From positions 414,567 to 478,566 of the forward strand of contig NW_006281102.1 in assembly GCF_000203795.2 (NCBI RefSeq): a stretch of DNA of 64,000 nt. The letters are read 5' to 3'. Made by a program: the position numbers and the translations under genes. The notes under the pieces are model-generated. The model ran no database searches, was not told the DNA's origin, and saw only the letters and a list, made by a program, of their open reading frames with translations. The DNA is from Batrachochytrium dendrobatidis JAM81 (taxonomy: Eukaryota; Chytridiomycota; Chytridiomycetes; Rhizophydiales). This document shows, in pieces, positions 51,413-63,037 of the stretch. Each line of letters begins with the position of its first letter. Within the stretch, counting starts at the first letter, position 1.

Positions 51413-52979
51413 TTTGGTACGAGCAAGGCCCAGAAGGATTTAGTAAAACAGTTTGTTACTATTACCCAATCCAGGCAAGTGTGGTATATGCATGCCATGT
51501 ATGCTATCGAATCTGTCGCATAAGTACTTGAAATTCATACCACTCAGGCACTTGTAGGACGGGTCATGTAACAATATCTAACATTTTACCATATGCCGCT
51601 TAATAATTGATATCTAATTAGTGAGAAGAATGCCGCCAAGCTTCTCAAGTCTCATTGTATGCTAGATTCGTTCACTCAACACTGTATCATAATATTGCTT
51701 CTAGTTAAATCACGATCTAATCTTTGATCATTGTTTAGCTTGGAAACTCGAGGTTGCTGTGGATGATTACTTCCAATCTAATGGTAGTGCACGAAAGTCT
51801 GAGTCGCACAATTCATCTACAGTTAATCCCTTGTTTATTTCTGCATTATTCGATAAATATAAAGGTAATTTTTACCTAAACTTGAGCTGACTTTTATTCT
51901 TGTCGGTTTTTAATCCATGCCTTTTGACCGGATACGACTGTAGATGCTGAAGAAGATGCCATATTGCTCGAGGGAACCGAGGCACTATGTAGTAAGCTTA
52001 TTCGATCTTGTTTTGTTATGCTTCAAATGTATGCATTCTATTGCTCATACTTTGCCTTGTTTGTGTTTTCAGATGATCTAAACATTGATCCTACAGATGT
52101 TGTTACTCTTGTGTTGGCATACCACTTGAAATGTGAAAACATGTGCGAGTTTAATAGACGTGGATGGCAGGAAGGCTGGCTAGCACTGCAGTAGGTTTGA
52201 AGGCTATTATTAACTAAACCCACAGTAATCGCGATGCTTGCCATTGCTTTGTACTTTGATATTAAAACTTGATTATTTTCAGATGCGACAATATTGAATC
52301 AATGAAGGCTGCGGTACAGCAGATGCGACACGAACTTGATGATCCGAAAATGGCTAGAGCAGTATATATTTTTACATTCAACTTTGCCAAGCAGTCGACA
52401 CAAAAGGGACTAGGTATGCATAAAAATACTCAATCATGTATATGGTGCTGAAATGAATAGGATGCTTATAAAATTGCCAAACTTTGTTTTTGAAACTGGC
52501 AAATTAGGTCTTGAATCTGCACTTGCATTTTGGGACTTGTTACTAAAGGACAGATATACACATTTAAATATGTGGAAAGAATTTCTTGAGGTATATTTCT
52601 ATTTAAACGTGCAAGATAGAGTATTACAATGATTTAAACACTTGTGCATCATTTTAATAGGAAGCGCATGGAAAATCAATTACCAAGGACACATGGTGTT
52701 TGGTAGGCTTATAATGCATGTGCGATTTCTATAATGATTCAACGCTAAATCAAATCTGATTTATCATGATTATTGTAGTTTTGGGATTTTACAGAGTCAA
52801 TCAATGAGGATTTTTCGAATTACGATGACGATGGTATGTTGTGTTGAATAAATTTGATTGTATGTTTACTTGCTTGTGCTGATTCAACTGATATTTTTGC
52901 AGGCGCATGGCCGCTCCTGATTGATAGCTTTGTTGTATATGCGAGAGAAAAGCTTGGACTACACACTCAAGATGAATAG
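51413..52979 (+). CDS. DCN1: DCN1-like cullin neddylation ligase (DCUN1D), start codon not located
   Basis: DCN1 is the E3-like factor for NEDD8 transfer to cullins. Exons 51413-51474, 51622-51656, 51739-51864, 51944-51991, 52073-52190, 52283-52413, 52508-52590, 52661-52702, 52779-52833 and 52903-52979 close in phase. A UBA-like N-terminus (AQKDLVKQFVTITQS) is followed by the potentiating-neddylation domain: DPTDVVTLVLAYHLKCENMC, FNRRGWQEGW, LLKDRYTHLNMWKEFLE and the terminal GAWPLLIDSFVVYARE. The first intron is best read as GC-AG (donor GCAAGT at 51475). A GT donor nine bases later would add three residues. The exon bearing the initiator ATG lies upstream and is not identified. Confidence 0.87.
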
Positions 52980-53618
52980 TCAATACCACTACTATTAAGA
53001 CAAATGAAGTTGATCAAGAATCTGCGATTGGATTGAATCAGTCGAGATAAAAGGCTGCAACCGTATTCACGTAAAATGGAGTGCAAAGTGTCAAAATCCA
53101 TAATAAACAGCCCGCCTCATGTTGGATTGGTGTCAATTTACCGAGCAACACTTTTTGAACTCTTAGTTTACAAGTCTGTGCATATTCTTGTTCAAAGATA
53201 CGGAGCAGAGGTTGACATCTTTTCAACCTCCAATTTTCTTTTTCCAATCCAAACACTGGGTAATCATCATGAAAACAACTTTTGAGTTTCTTGAACTACA
53301 GCGTAAGCGCATCTGATATTAGAACACAACAAAATGGAGGTTGTTTGAAAATAGTTGAACACAATGGTTGAATTGCAGTCAAGTTAGTGATTGTACGATA
53401 CATGGTTATGCCAAATGAGGACAATTTCAGTTTAAAACTATAGTTTACTTTTGTGAAGTGTTTATTGAAAAAGTAATCCATTCCTAGTAGAAAAACAATA
53501 ATTATTCAGCAGATTTAATCCAAAGTGTTTCATTTGACGTGAATACGTTGTAATTGAATTCAAAGCCTAATTTTGTCAAGTTTGAACTTTTGCCAAGCCT
53601 TGTTCAATAAACCAGATA
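52980..53618. other. Intergenic region filled by an inverted-end element
   Basis: Almost all of this spacer is the element at 53055-53554. The syntaxin start lies 64 bp beyond it. No gene is seen. Confidence 0.65.
53055..53554. mobile_element. Inverted-end element (MITE-like), 500 bp copy
   Basis: The left end CTGCAACCGTATTCACGTAA and the inverted right end TTGACGTGAATACGTTGTAA bound the element. The interior includes the family block TAGTGATTGTACGATACATG. Open frames inside are short and unrelated to any transposase. Confidence 0.75.
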
Positions 53619-54916
53619 ATGAGCGACGACCCATTCTTTGTAGTCAAAAGGTAGTTTTTATGTGCACCAGTCGTATTGCTAACAGCAACTCATTCAAACA
53701 AGTCTTGGGTTATTTATTTTCAAACAAGGAATACCAATTGAATCTAACCTGTTTATTTAGAGAGGTAGAACAGTCATTGGTGCAGGTAGGCAGCCTGTAT
53801 CAGGCATGGTTCCAGCAGCTCACAAGTAACACTGTAAGCGAGACAGACTTGAAGCGTCAGGGAGCTGATATTAGGGATATTTTGCGGAATATCGTGGCGG
53901 ATTTGGACGAGTTGGACGAGACAATTCATATCCTTTTTAAACTGTTGTATCGTTATTTTGATATATACAAGTGCCAATAGCTACTGTTTGGGGCTGTTAA
54001 GATGCATTGGAGATAGTAGCTGCTGCATGTCTTGACTTTTGATTTTTAATGGGACAGTACAGATTGTGCAATCGAATCCAGCACGGTTTAAACTTGACCG
54101 GTCACATATTGACGAGCGCAAGCAATTCGTACAAGAGTCTCGGAAAAAGGTTGAAGTGAGTACTTGAAATGCATACTCTGTTATAAATGCATTGCAGACG
54201 ATCAAGGTTCAAGTGTAAATCAACCTTTTATTCGACCTGTTTAGGAAATGAAATCGAGTGTAAATAATCCATCTGCTGCACGTATGGGAGGTCAGCAAGG
54301 AATGAGAAATGTAAGAACAGTTTTTGATTAAATAGGGAATCCACTTGCTTTATTGACTTTTTTGAAAATCACTATAGAATCTGATGGGATCCAACAAAAC
54401 AAGGACTGACAAGTATGGCCGAACCGAAGACGAATACAAAGTTTCGAACCAAAAGTTTGTTGAACGCGAGCAACAACAGCAACAGGCACTTATGCAGGAT
54501 CAAGATGCACAGATGAGTGACGTTGCAGTTACTGTTGGCAATCTGCGTGAAGTTGCTCGTGTCATGGGCAGCGAGCTAGATGATCAGACCAGGTATGAAT
54601 TATTTTAGCGAGTTGGCTTCACGATAATAGTTTTTGTTGATTTACTTTAAATATTGTAGATTACTGGGTGAAGTTGAAACACAGGTGGATAGTACTCAAG
54701 GTAGACTGGAAGATGGCATGAAACGCATGAAGGACTTTATCAAGGCAAATTCAGGTAAGCGATCTAGTAGTATAACACGAGTCATTGAAGCGCAAGTATC
54801 TTTGAAAACATTAACCATGTGTTTACCGACACTATATAGATTCGAGACAGCAATGGTGCATTGCTATACTGGTTGTTATTTTGGTGCTGATAATTGTTCT
54901 TGTACTGAGTTTTTAA
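53619..54916 (+). CDS. TLG1: Syntaxin-6/TLG1-type Qc-SNARE
   Basis: An endosome/trans-Golgi SNARE. Exons 53619-53650, 53761-53927, 54061-54155, 54245-54310, 54378-54592, 54660-54754 and 54840-54916 close to 248 residues. MSDDPFFVVKREVEQSL matches the syntaxin-6 N-terminus. LDELDETI joins QIVQSNPARFKLDR across an AT-AC intron. The SNARE helix runs from about residue 155 (VTVGNLREVARVMGSELDDQ through LLGEVETQVDSTQGRLEDG), and a C-terminal anchor WCIAILVVILVLIIVLVLSF ends the protein. The position of the zero-layer Gln fits VETQVD. Confidence 0.93.
53928..54060 (+). other. AT-AC (U12-type) intron in the syntaxin gene
   Basis: The donor is ATATCCTTT, an exact match to the U12-type AT-AC consensus, and the intron ends in GTAC. 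Candidate branch sites are TTTTTAAT about 12 nt, or TCTTGAC about 25 nt, before the end. Splicing here restores the conserved DETI-x-IV-xx-NP spacing in phase. No suitable GT donor is available nearby. Confidence 0.85.
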
Positions 54917-55116
54917 CAACGGTACTTGGAGGGCATTACCAAGTTTATTTGCTGGTTTGATGATCAAAATAATATATGTGGAATGCATATTACCAACTAT
55001 AATATGAATATATTGAGCTTATTGGGTTGGAAATATTGAGTATAAACCAGACTTGTGTCAAAGGGTTGCCAATAATTTGTTCAACTTTACCCAAACTCCG
55101 TCGACGGACCACCACA

Positions 55117-55940
55117 ATGGCTCAACATCAACGGGAAAGAACTCTTATTGGCGTCATTGGCGATGAGGTGCTGATTGTCGTTGCAGCTGAACTATATTGC
55201 TGCATGCATTCTTTCCTTGTTTAGTAGTTTGACTCGATTGTAATGTTAATACTCTTACTGCACCCATGTAATATTGATAGGACACTGTGACTGGCATGCT
55301 TTTGGCTGGTATTGGCCACATCGATTCTAAGCAGCAGCCCAACTTTTTAGTTGTTGATTCAAGTATGTATTTGTTCTAGTCTAGCTTTTGCTAGCAGTTG
55401 TCAACCATCGTGTGTAGTGTTCACAAATGAATACAATGCAAGCTGCTCACCCTTACTCTATCGTCAGAAACTCCCTTGCCAAAAATCGAAGAAATGTTCG
55501 AGGAGCTTACCAAACGCAAGGATATGGCAATTATTCTGATTAATCAGCATGTAAGTTTGCCAACCGACGTTCATCAAATCCAGTGTCTGCATTTAAATTG
55601 ATTTAGGATGATACTTGATTGGTGCTTAAACCTCTTTGGAATATCATGATCTGCCATTTTTTGTGTTTTCCAGCTTGATTCTAATAGTGCTGGATTTTAA
55701 TACTTGAATTGTAGATTGCAGAGGACATTCGTGCACAATTAGAAGCTCACCACCAGGCGTTTCCAACAGTTCTTGAAATCCCGTCAAAAGATCATCCCTA
55801 TGATCCGTCCAAAGCAAGTAGCTACTTGTTTCCAAGATTCAAATATATCAGCTGTTGATTAACCATGCAAAATTTAAATATGACATCAATAGGATTCAGT
55901 TCTCAAGCGTGTTCAAAAGCTTTTCGGAGAGGAAAAGTAG
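55117..55940 (+). CDS. VMA7: V-type ATPase subunit F (VMA7)
   Basis: A subunit of the V1 rotor shaft region of the vacuolar proton pump. Exons 55117-55167, 55281-55362, 55468-55550, 55715-55813 and 55893-55940 close to 120 residues, close to yeast Vma7. Blocks: [63 protein letters not shown] and the terminal [10 protein letters not shown]. The last intron (55814-55892) has donor GCAAGT, giving SK-DSV with the expected spacing; no GT donor works in phase. Confidence 0.93.
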
Positions 55941-56340
55941 CGCTATTTGTTCATCTGCTTACAACTTCCCAGTAAGGCTGATTTCCCCTTTTCTGGGGTT
56001 GGAACTAGAATTCAACCATGTTATTGTTTGGATCTATGATACTTGATGGTATCATCCAGTCGCTTTAGTCATTCTTTTTCTCGCACTCATCCATTTATTT
56101 CTCTCATTCTTATCGCTGCCAGTCAATCTGTTCTTTCTGTTATGATATCCACGTTGTTCTTGCACAATGAGATTGCAAGTTTTCATCCATATCTGGTTTA
56201 TATGAGGGTTTGACCAATAAACTGTTGTTTGCGAATGAAACCATGTTTAGGTGTACACCATGCTACAACAACCATCAATCAATTTTATTTGATATCAGAT
56301 AAAACAGTCAAGATTGGATGCACAAACCTACTGCTGCAAA
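55941..56340. other. Convergent 3' spacer, VMA7 / SAXO-like gene
   Basis: 400 bp with a pyrimidine-rich stretch around 56060-56150 (many TTTCTC runs). I see no gene or RNA. Confidence 0.5.
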
Positions 56341-58279
56341 TCACTCATAAACATGTTGCTTTGTAAAATTTACATGCAAAGGATCACCAAACACAATTGA
56401 GCTGTCGCGTAGGGTTTTGACATGACCAAGGGTTTTGCCTTCAGCCAACCCGTCACGCATTGCAAAGCACTCTTGTGTAGTAGTTTCATACGAATTGACT
56501 CTTTTAGAACAGAGTGGAAACAGCAAGTGATCTTTGGCGAGTTGTGGCAAGATAGTATGACGTCGACCCATGATAGATCTCATTGGATAGTCTGTTTGAT
56601 GGCAAGTATAGTTATTAGCCATACCAGCACTAGATTCTACTATAGATTTTAAACCAGAATGCGGTCTGCTCTGTATACCATAACGACTATGCAGCTCATT
56701 TTTTGAATAGGCTGGGAAAGCAGTCTGTGATGTTGTAGTGTATCGATCACATACAACGTCTTGGTTGTTTATTTCATCTTGCTCACCAAAAGTTACTTTA
56801 CTTTTTGTCATGTTTTCTCCAAGAATTGGGTGAGTAGGCATGTTTGTCGTGCTGTACTTTGGATAGGCTGATGCCGAGGTTGTTGTAAATGAACCAAATG
56901 TAAAGTGGCGGGGATCGCCGGTTGGTACGCTACTGGTTTCCGTACTCGTTCGCATTAGAGTGGATCCACCCATTGAATGGGTTCCTGCCGCACGACGTTG
57001 AATGAGATCTAAATGTGTGCAAGGTTTAAACGTGGATGATGAGTGTGATTCTAGTTCACGCTTAGTCACATCGGGCTCTATGGCGCTTATAATTCCATGG
57101 GTCATAGAAGCTAGGGTAGATCGATTATGATCAAGTCTGACTGAAGTAGTTACAGTCGGGTCGAAATTGGTATCATTCATCTCATAATTGTAGTCTCGTT
57201 GCGTAACAGAGGGCTCTGTTTTGCGACGAGTGGTGCTAACTTCACCAAATACAATATGACTTGCACCAGATTGTTTGGAAAGCGTATCTACATCAGCCGA
57301 TGCTGCACATCTCATATCTGGATGCATTTTGAGTTGTTTTTCACGATCAAATAAATCTTTATGCATTAGCCCAGTAGTCGTTGTGTACATATCAGTTTGA
57401 TCTAAACCTTCATCTTTGGATCCAGTTTTGGCATAGCCCAATGTCAATGATGATGATTGTTGGTGATGTCCGTTGTATGGTTTGTACACCTCTGAGGGAT
57501 GATTGACAAACGAAGTGTTTTGAACAGTCGAATATGATCGAGGCATGCCCAAATCACCTAGATGAATATGACTTGGTCTACCCTGACTAGATTTGTAAAC
57601 AGGCGCGTTAGTTATGGACAGGCTCGCAATATCTTTCAAAGGATATGCATCCTGAGACGTTGTGATAAAGTTTTTAAAGTGCATGTCGTCAATTGGAAGA
57701 TTTTGACGAGTTTTGAGTCCTATATGGGCTGCACTGGTTGCAGTTGGGGTTTTAGAGTGGTACATTTGGGATACAGTATGAGTAGATGGATGTGGTGAAT
57801 CTATCAAAACTCCCGGTTTGACTAGCACTGATTGTAGATCAAGTGTAATACCATTGTCAGTTTAAAAAGTATTCCATGATGATTCTACAGCCTTAAAACA
57901 AAAACACTAGAAATAACACGAAAATACAAAATACACGAGCAATCCATTAAAACCAATGCTAACCTGGCTTACTGGTGCTCAGCGGAGGTGGTTTGTAATC
58001 GGCACCCGTCAGACTCACGTTTCTCTCGACGGTAACCATTTTTGGATCACCAAAAACAACGTGGGCTTTAAATTTGCTACACGACGAGATGCTAGTGGAA
58101 GCAGTGGGTGGGATTTGGACACCTTGGTAGTGTGCGTGAGTGGTAGAACACGGCTGGTTGGCAGAAGAGTATTTGCAAGAGTCGCCCAACACTATATCAG
58201 TCAGCAAACCCATTTTAAAGCCAGAGTGTGGCTTCCAGTTGTATAAAGGGTCCGTTTTTACAGAGTGCTGCGATATCAT
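56341..58279 (-). CDS. Repeat protein resembling axonemal microtubule stabilisers (SAXO-like, tentative)
   Basis: Two exons (58279-57964, 57827-56341) close to 600 residues; the ATG at 58279 is the first in frame. The protein is built of diverged repeats combining (I/V)xFG(D/E) with TTTSxxAFP: HVVFGDPKMVTVERNVSLTG, ITTSQDAYPLKD, HIVFGEVSTTRRK, FTTTSASAYPKYS, VTFGEQDE, YTTTSQTAFPAYS and SIVFGDPLHVNFTKQ. This layout is like the SAXO/TEX45/PPP1R32 group of flagellar microtubule-associated proteins, but I cannot confirm orthology. There is no membrane segment or enzymatic motif. It shares a 159-bp divergent promoter with RRN3. Confidence 0.65.
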
Positions 58280-58438
58280 GCTGCAGATCGTGTTAAGCTG
58301 CAATAAACAAGCTTGGTCCAGTTTGAATGCAGCCCACGTGACACCACGGAATGTCGAGTTTGATTTTTTTATTTCAACTGAGCGACAGAACTGGCCATCG
58401 ATTGTGAGCTGTTGGCATTCATAAGAGATCCTGAAGGA
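58280..58438. promoter_or_regulatory. Bidirectional promoter, SAXO-like / RRN3
   Basis: Only 159 bp separate the two start codons. It contains CACGTG at 58335-58340. Confidence 0.5.
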
Positions 58439-60880
58439 ATGCCATCTCTGCTGGATTTACCCACTACTCACTTTTCTACTTCTTTGACTTTTCCAGATAA
58501 TAGACAATCCAGCGATCAACATTTGACTACATCGCATACTGCAATGGCTACTACCACAATGGTTACTTCTACTACTCCTATAATGAATGATAAACTACGA
58601 CAAGCACAAGAAAAACCATTTTCTACTATCCATGCAACTGCTACCCATAATTCGGCATTGCATGATGATTCTTCTCCATTAAAACCTACTTCCAGCTTTA
58701 AAAAGGTCCGATTTGCGCTAGAGTCTACAGAGGATCCAAATACCACTCATAATACTACCAAGGCTATTGTGCCTGAAAAGATTGATTCTATTTTTCCTGA
58801 TCATTCGGATGAAGCTGATGTTTACAAGTTTGTGGGAGCTGCCATCACTGGCAAAATTCGGGTATGCTTTGCATCAATCATTGCAGGAATTTATATATTG
58901 CCGAAAACTGACATTTGTGAATTTGGTCTTGTGCTAACCATGACTTTATACTCACCATGCGCTTAGGGAGATTCCACACTATACTATAAGCTGTTGAACT
59001 TGGTAGCAAAACGATCAACTGATTCGGATGCATTGACACCAGCACAACTATGTCTTTACTTGAAATCCTTTACCCTAAATGTGTCTAAACTCTCGTCCAC
59101 TTTTCAACCTCTTATCATGGCCATTCTTTCTATCCAATGGCTTGGAAACGATAATACCTTTTCACATATTTACTGCCAATTTTTGGAAAATTTAGTATCG
59201 GCTCATGCTGTATACGTTTCTCCTGTGGCTAAAACACTCGTTCAAAGTATACGCAATTGTGAGTTGATTCATTATACAGTAGCCCTGATTATATTTGCTA
59301 AATAGTCCACTTATTTTATTGCTTCATCTTGACAACTAGGTCTCAAGCTATATCCACAACTCTTGCCATCGCAACTCTTTGATCGTATTCATACGGCTTT
59401 GGAACGTATACTACATCTTGTTCCCACTGGCCCTTCATTTCTATTATCTATTCTTACTGTAAACTTTCCTCATAAAACCCAAGATATTGAGATTCAGATA
59501 TTCTATGTCAAGAGTCTTTTGCGCATTACAGAATATGCGCCTATTCTTCGCAACCAGATTATTTCTGTGATTGTTGAAGGTGTTGTGCAAGTAGATGTAG
59601 CAATTCAGATTGAGATTGAGGAACTGAACGAGGAGGAGCTAGAGGCCATTCAAGAAACTGTGTTTTCCATGGACGATCTGGACGTAAACTCATCAGCTGC
59701 TTCATTTTCTCAAGGGTCGGAAAATAACTTGTTGAAAAAAGATGAAAACTATGTTGATCCTGCTGGATATGAGTCTGACGAATCCAATGCTTCTGATGGG
59801 GTTGGCATTATTGTTGCTGATATCAAAAGCATGGTTGAGAAACTGGATGCCATGCTAAGTCTGCTGTTTCAGTATGTGACAGATATTCATATCAAATCTA
59901 TGAAAGATACGTTCAGCGAATCCAAAGACATCACCAATCTTTTTTATGCATTCCTGGACATATTTGATCGAGTCATGATTCCTACACATCGACTACGATG
60001 CACACAATTCTTGCTATTTTATATGAGTTCATTCAACAAGACTTTTCCCAATGATTTTATGGGTTTGCTAGTATCGCGCCTGTTTCAAGTCGAGTCACCA
60101 CTGGTGATTCGCATCTCATCCGCAGCATACTTGGGAAGTTACCTTTCTCGAGCCAAATATGTTGACATTAGCTCTGTACGCACCTGTCTTGGACTGCTGA
60201 ATCAGTTTACTCAATCTTATCTTGACAACAACGAATCCTCCATGGGTCCTCGAATCAATGTTGAGCGATTTGGCGTCTTGTATTCTGCAGTTCAAGCCAT
60301 CCTTTATGTGTTTTGTTTTCGATGGAAAGAGTTGATGCTTACTGGCAGCGAAGACAAGGTATCTATTCATCACGGTCAGCTTCCACCTGAACTAAAAGAC
60401 TTTCAACGTGTTTTGATGTCGCGCTTTGCACCTTTGCGTGTCTGTTCCGAGACTATTGTTCAAGAGTTTGCCAAGATTATGCATGCGTTGGATATCATGT
60501 ACTGCTATCCTTTAATTGGATTCACATCAAGTGTTTCTTCATTGCAAACAAATGTGAGCCATATAAGCAGTGCACCAGACATGGTTCGTAACGCATCCCA
60601 ATCCAGTTTAAACAGTGGTACGTTGGACTTTATGCACGTTGCGATTGAGCGCCTTGATTCATTTTTTCCATTTGATCCCATCACTTTACCAAAAAGCAGA
60701 GGATACATTACTCCATTGTATCAAGACTGGGTTGGAAGCAATGAGATGGAATCGGATGAAGAGGATGATCCAAGTTCACTTTCAAAAGATTTTGAGCTTG
60801 ATTCTGATATTGAGGATGGATGTGATGCATTTAGCATGTCACCACGTGGACCTGATGATATGAGTACGTCGCTGGGATGA
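58439..60880 (+). CDS. RRN3: RNA polymerase I initiation factor RRN3 (TIF-IA)
   Basis: RRN3 binds Pol I and brings it to the rDNA promoter. Three exons (58439-58861, 58967-59258, 59340-60880) close to 751 residues. The HEAT-repeat body is recognisable: GDSTLYYKLLNLVAKR, YPQLLPSQLFDRIHTALERI, FYVKSLLRITEYAPILRNQI and VESPLVIRISSAAYLGSYLS. An acidic Ser-rich loop around residues 330-370 and a strongly acidic C-terminus (SDEEDDPSSLSKDFELDSDI) are as in other RRN3 proteins. The start is the first in-frame ATG after an upstream TTG. Confidence 0.93.
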
Positions 60881-61018
60881 GCAGATGTAATTTTATTCTG
60901 CGTGTATAGAATACGATGAGTTTATGAATGGGTTGTTTTATTTTTCATTTGGTATGGGCAATGTCTAACCACTGCAAGGTTTCAAAACCAAATATATTCA
61001 TTTTTAAATATGTGTAGA

Positions 61019-61724
61019 CTATGTTATGCTTTGCATGATCCAGTTTGATTTGTAGTAGTATTTCGGAGTGCAGATCTTTACAAGGGATTTGTGCATCACA
61101 AAGTAATACATGGCAGCAGCTACAACACGTATAAACGAGTTAAAAGCCAAACCACTTGAGGGTAGAAGAGTGAAATGGAAACTTGCCTATTCTACTGAAA
61201 ACCATTGCAACAACAAAACCCCATGACGAATAGAAATTACACATGGATGAATTGCATTCAAATGCCTTGATCTAAACACCAAGTTGTTTAGACTAGATTG
61301 ATGATTAAAATGTACATGCAGTGTGTAGTGGACTGATTTGGCTTACCACTCCTAGTCCGCGATCAATACATAGGGCTATCAAGTAGATAACAGTGGTGAC
61401 CAAGACTGGAACGAATTCTTTGAGAATCAAAGAAATGTAACCCGTTTTAAAAGGGATTGTACTTGTGAGTCGAAAGTATAGCAATAATGTATTGGTTGAA
61501 ATCAGTACTATCTGGAATCTAGTTGAGCCAACAGAGTTAGTTTTTAACTAAAGAGTACTTGAAGCTAAAGGAACATACATGTATACAATGATGACAATGA
61601 ATATAGTATGTAGGGCAGATTCAGCAAGGAGTGTTATTATAAAGTCCAAAAGTAACAATGCGTGTTGAAAAACTATTGCTGTAGCAAGTGTTTTTGGCAA
61701 AGCAGACAGACTTGCTGATGACAT
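61019..61724 (-). CDS. TMEM138: TMEM138-like ciliary membrane protein
   Basis: A four-helix membrane protein. Exon 1 (61724-61587) and exon 2 (61511-61347) join in phase: the first two helices (TAIVFQHALLLLDFIITLLA and LHTIFIVII) run into IVLISTNTLLLYFRL, then a third helix (EFVPVLVTTVIYLIALCI). The last coding part between about 61260 and 61019 contains SFIRVVAAAMYYFVMHKS and ends PKYYYKSNWIMQSIT; I could not fix its splice sites. The pattern (SYD-like first helix, FQAG-like GY, then FQRLAAVLYCYFYK-like C-terminus) follows TMEM138, a vesicular/ciliary protein. It fits with the other flagellar genes here. Confidence 0.68.
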
Positions 61725-61869
61725 TTGTAGTTTATTGTAACGATGTTCAAGTGTAATGGTTGAGCAAGTGTTTGACTTGACGCGTTCAAGACTAGATTCA
61801 GTATTGAATCCAAACAATTAGGTTATAATGAAATTCCTAAACCAAGCAAGTTGAATTTATTTTTACAGG

Positions 61870-62882
61870 TCATACGCAAGAAGCGTATTCGCTATCAGCA
61901 GGAACTTGAGCTGGATCGATTCCATACGACTTCATCTTGACAGCAATTTCAAACAGATAGTCGTAGCATTCGGTCATAGATTTAGCTAAATAACACAAGT
62001 CAGATATCAGGGATTAAACGAGAAACCAATCTACGGTCAAGTGGATTACCTTTTTGCCATGTTTGTCCCCAAACATACACGCCATGACGACTAAACAACA
62101 AGGTTTAATCAGCTACACAAGATCAACCACTCAATAGCAATGCAAGAGCTTACCGAACAAGAACAGCATTTGTATCAGGATATGCCTTCATAGCAGCCTC
62201 CATTCGCTCCTTCAAGTCCTCTTCCTCGGCAGTATTTTCAATGATTGGCACAACCAATTTTTCATAGTACTTGTAGTTTGTGCTAGTTTCACCCTTTCGA
62301 ATGCCTTTGATCATTTCCTGATGAGTGATTACGAATTCTTTATCGTAGAGAAGAGTAGCGAGCACTGCGTTTTGCGAATGAGTGTGAATACAAGCGCCAG
62401 CATTGCGCAGATCGTAAGCATTGTAGAAAAGAGGAGTGCATTGCGATGGTTTAAGCAAAAGAGCGGGAGGAGGCGAGACAACAATTTCTTTTGAGCAAGT
62501 CAAGACATAAAGATGGACGGATTCGAGTCGTTCTTTTTGAACTCCAGAAGGAGCAATGTAGATATGATTGCTGAAAAACAGTCAGTTAATAAAACCAAGA
62601 TTCAATGCAGTAAGCAAACACCTACTCTTTCTTGATGGTGATTCCACCTCCAGTTCCAGTTACCCATCCCAGAGTATAGAACAGTCTACACAACTCAGGA
62701 ATCAAGTTGATTGGATGCTCAGGATCGGTGGAAATCCAAGGTGAAGATGAGTTTGAGTCTTTGGGTTTCTTGCATAGAGCCTGCGATTGCACATCCGACT
62801 TTCTCTTTTTCTAATCAACACAAAAAAGTCAATATGAATGAATGACAGATTTCAGCAGTGACGATGCTCATACTTCTGTCAT
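61870..62882 (-). CDS. MDE1: Methylthioribulose-1-phosphate dehydratase
   Basis: This class II aldolase-fold zinc enzyme of the methionine salvage pathway (APIP in animals) dehydrates methylthioribulose-1-phosphate. Exons 62882-62874, 62810-62626, 62570-62154, 62090-62050 and 61985-61870 close to 255 residues. Features: [25 protein letters not shown], the zinc ligands in CIHTHSQNA, the catalytic-Glu region [11 protein letters not shown] and the third His in RRHGVYVWG. The first exon is only nine bases (Met-Thr-Glu), inferred from phase and a good GTATGA donor. It is divergent from MGM1. Confidence 0.92.
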
Positions 62883-63037
62883 TGGCTTGCCAAGAATTGG
62901 TTTGTCGAGTCAACCTCAACATGGTGTCATCACGTGTACAAGGGCGATCGTTTTGATAAAACTTGACCATCAAACTGTTATCATTGCTACCAACCATCTC
63001 TGGAACCATTTCTGGAGCCATTTCTGGAACCATCGCA
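62883..63037. promoter_or_regulatory. Bidirectional promoter, MDE1 / MGM1
   Basis: 155 bp. It contains CACGTG (62931-62936) and a 12-bp tandem repeat CCATTTCTGGAA (about 62994-63034) reaching the MGM1 start. Confidence 0.5.
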
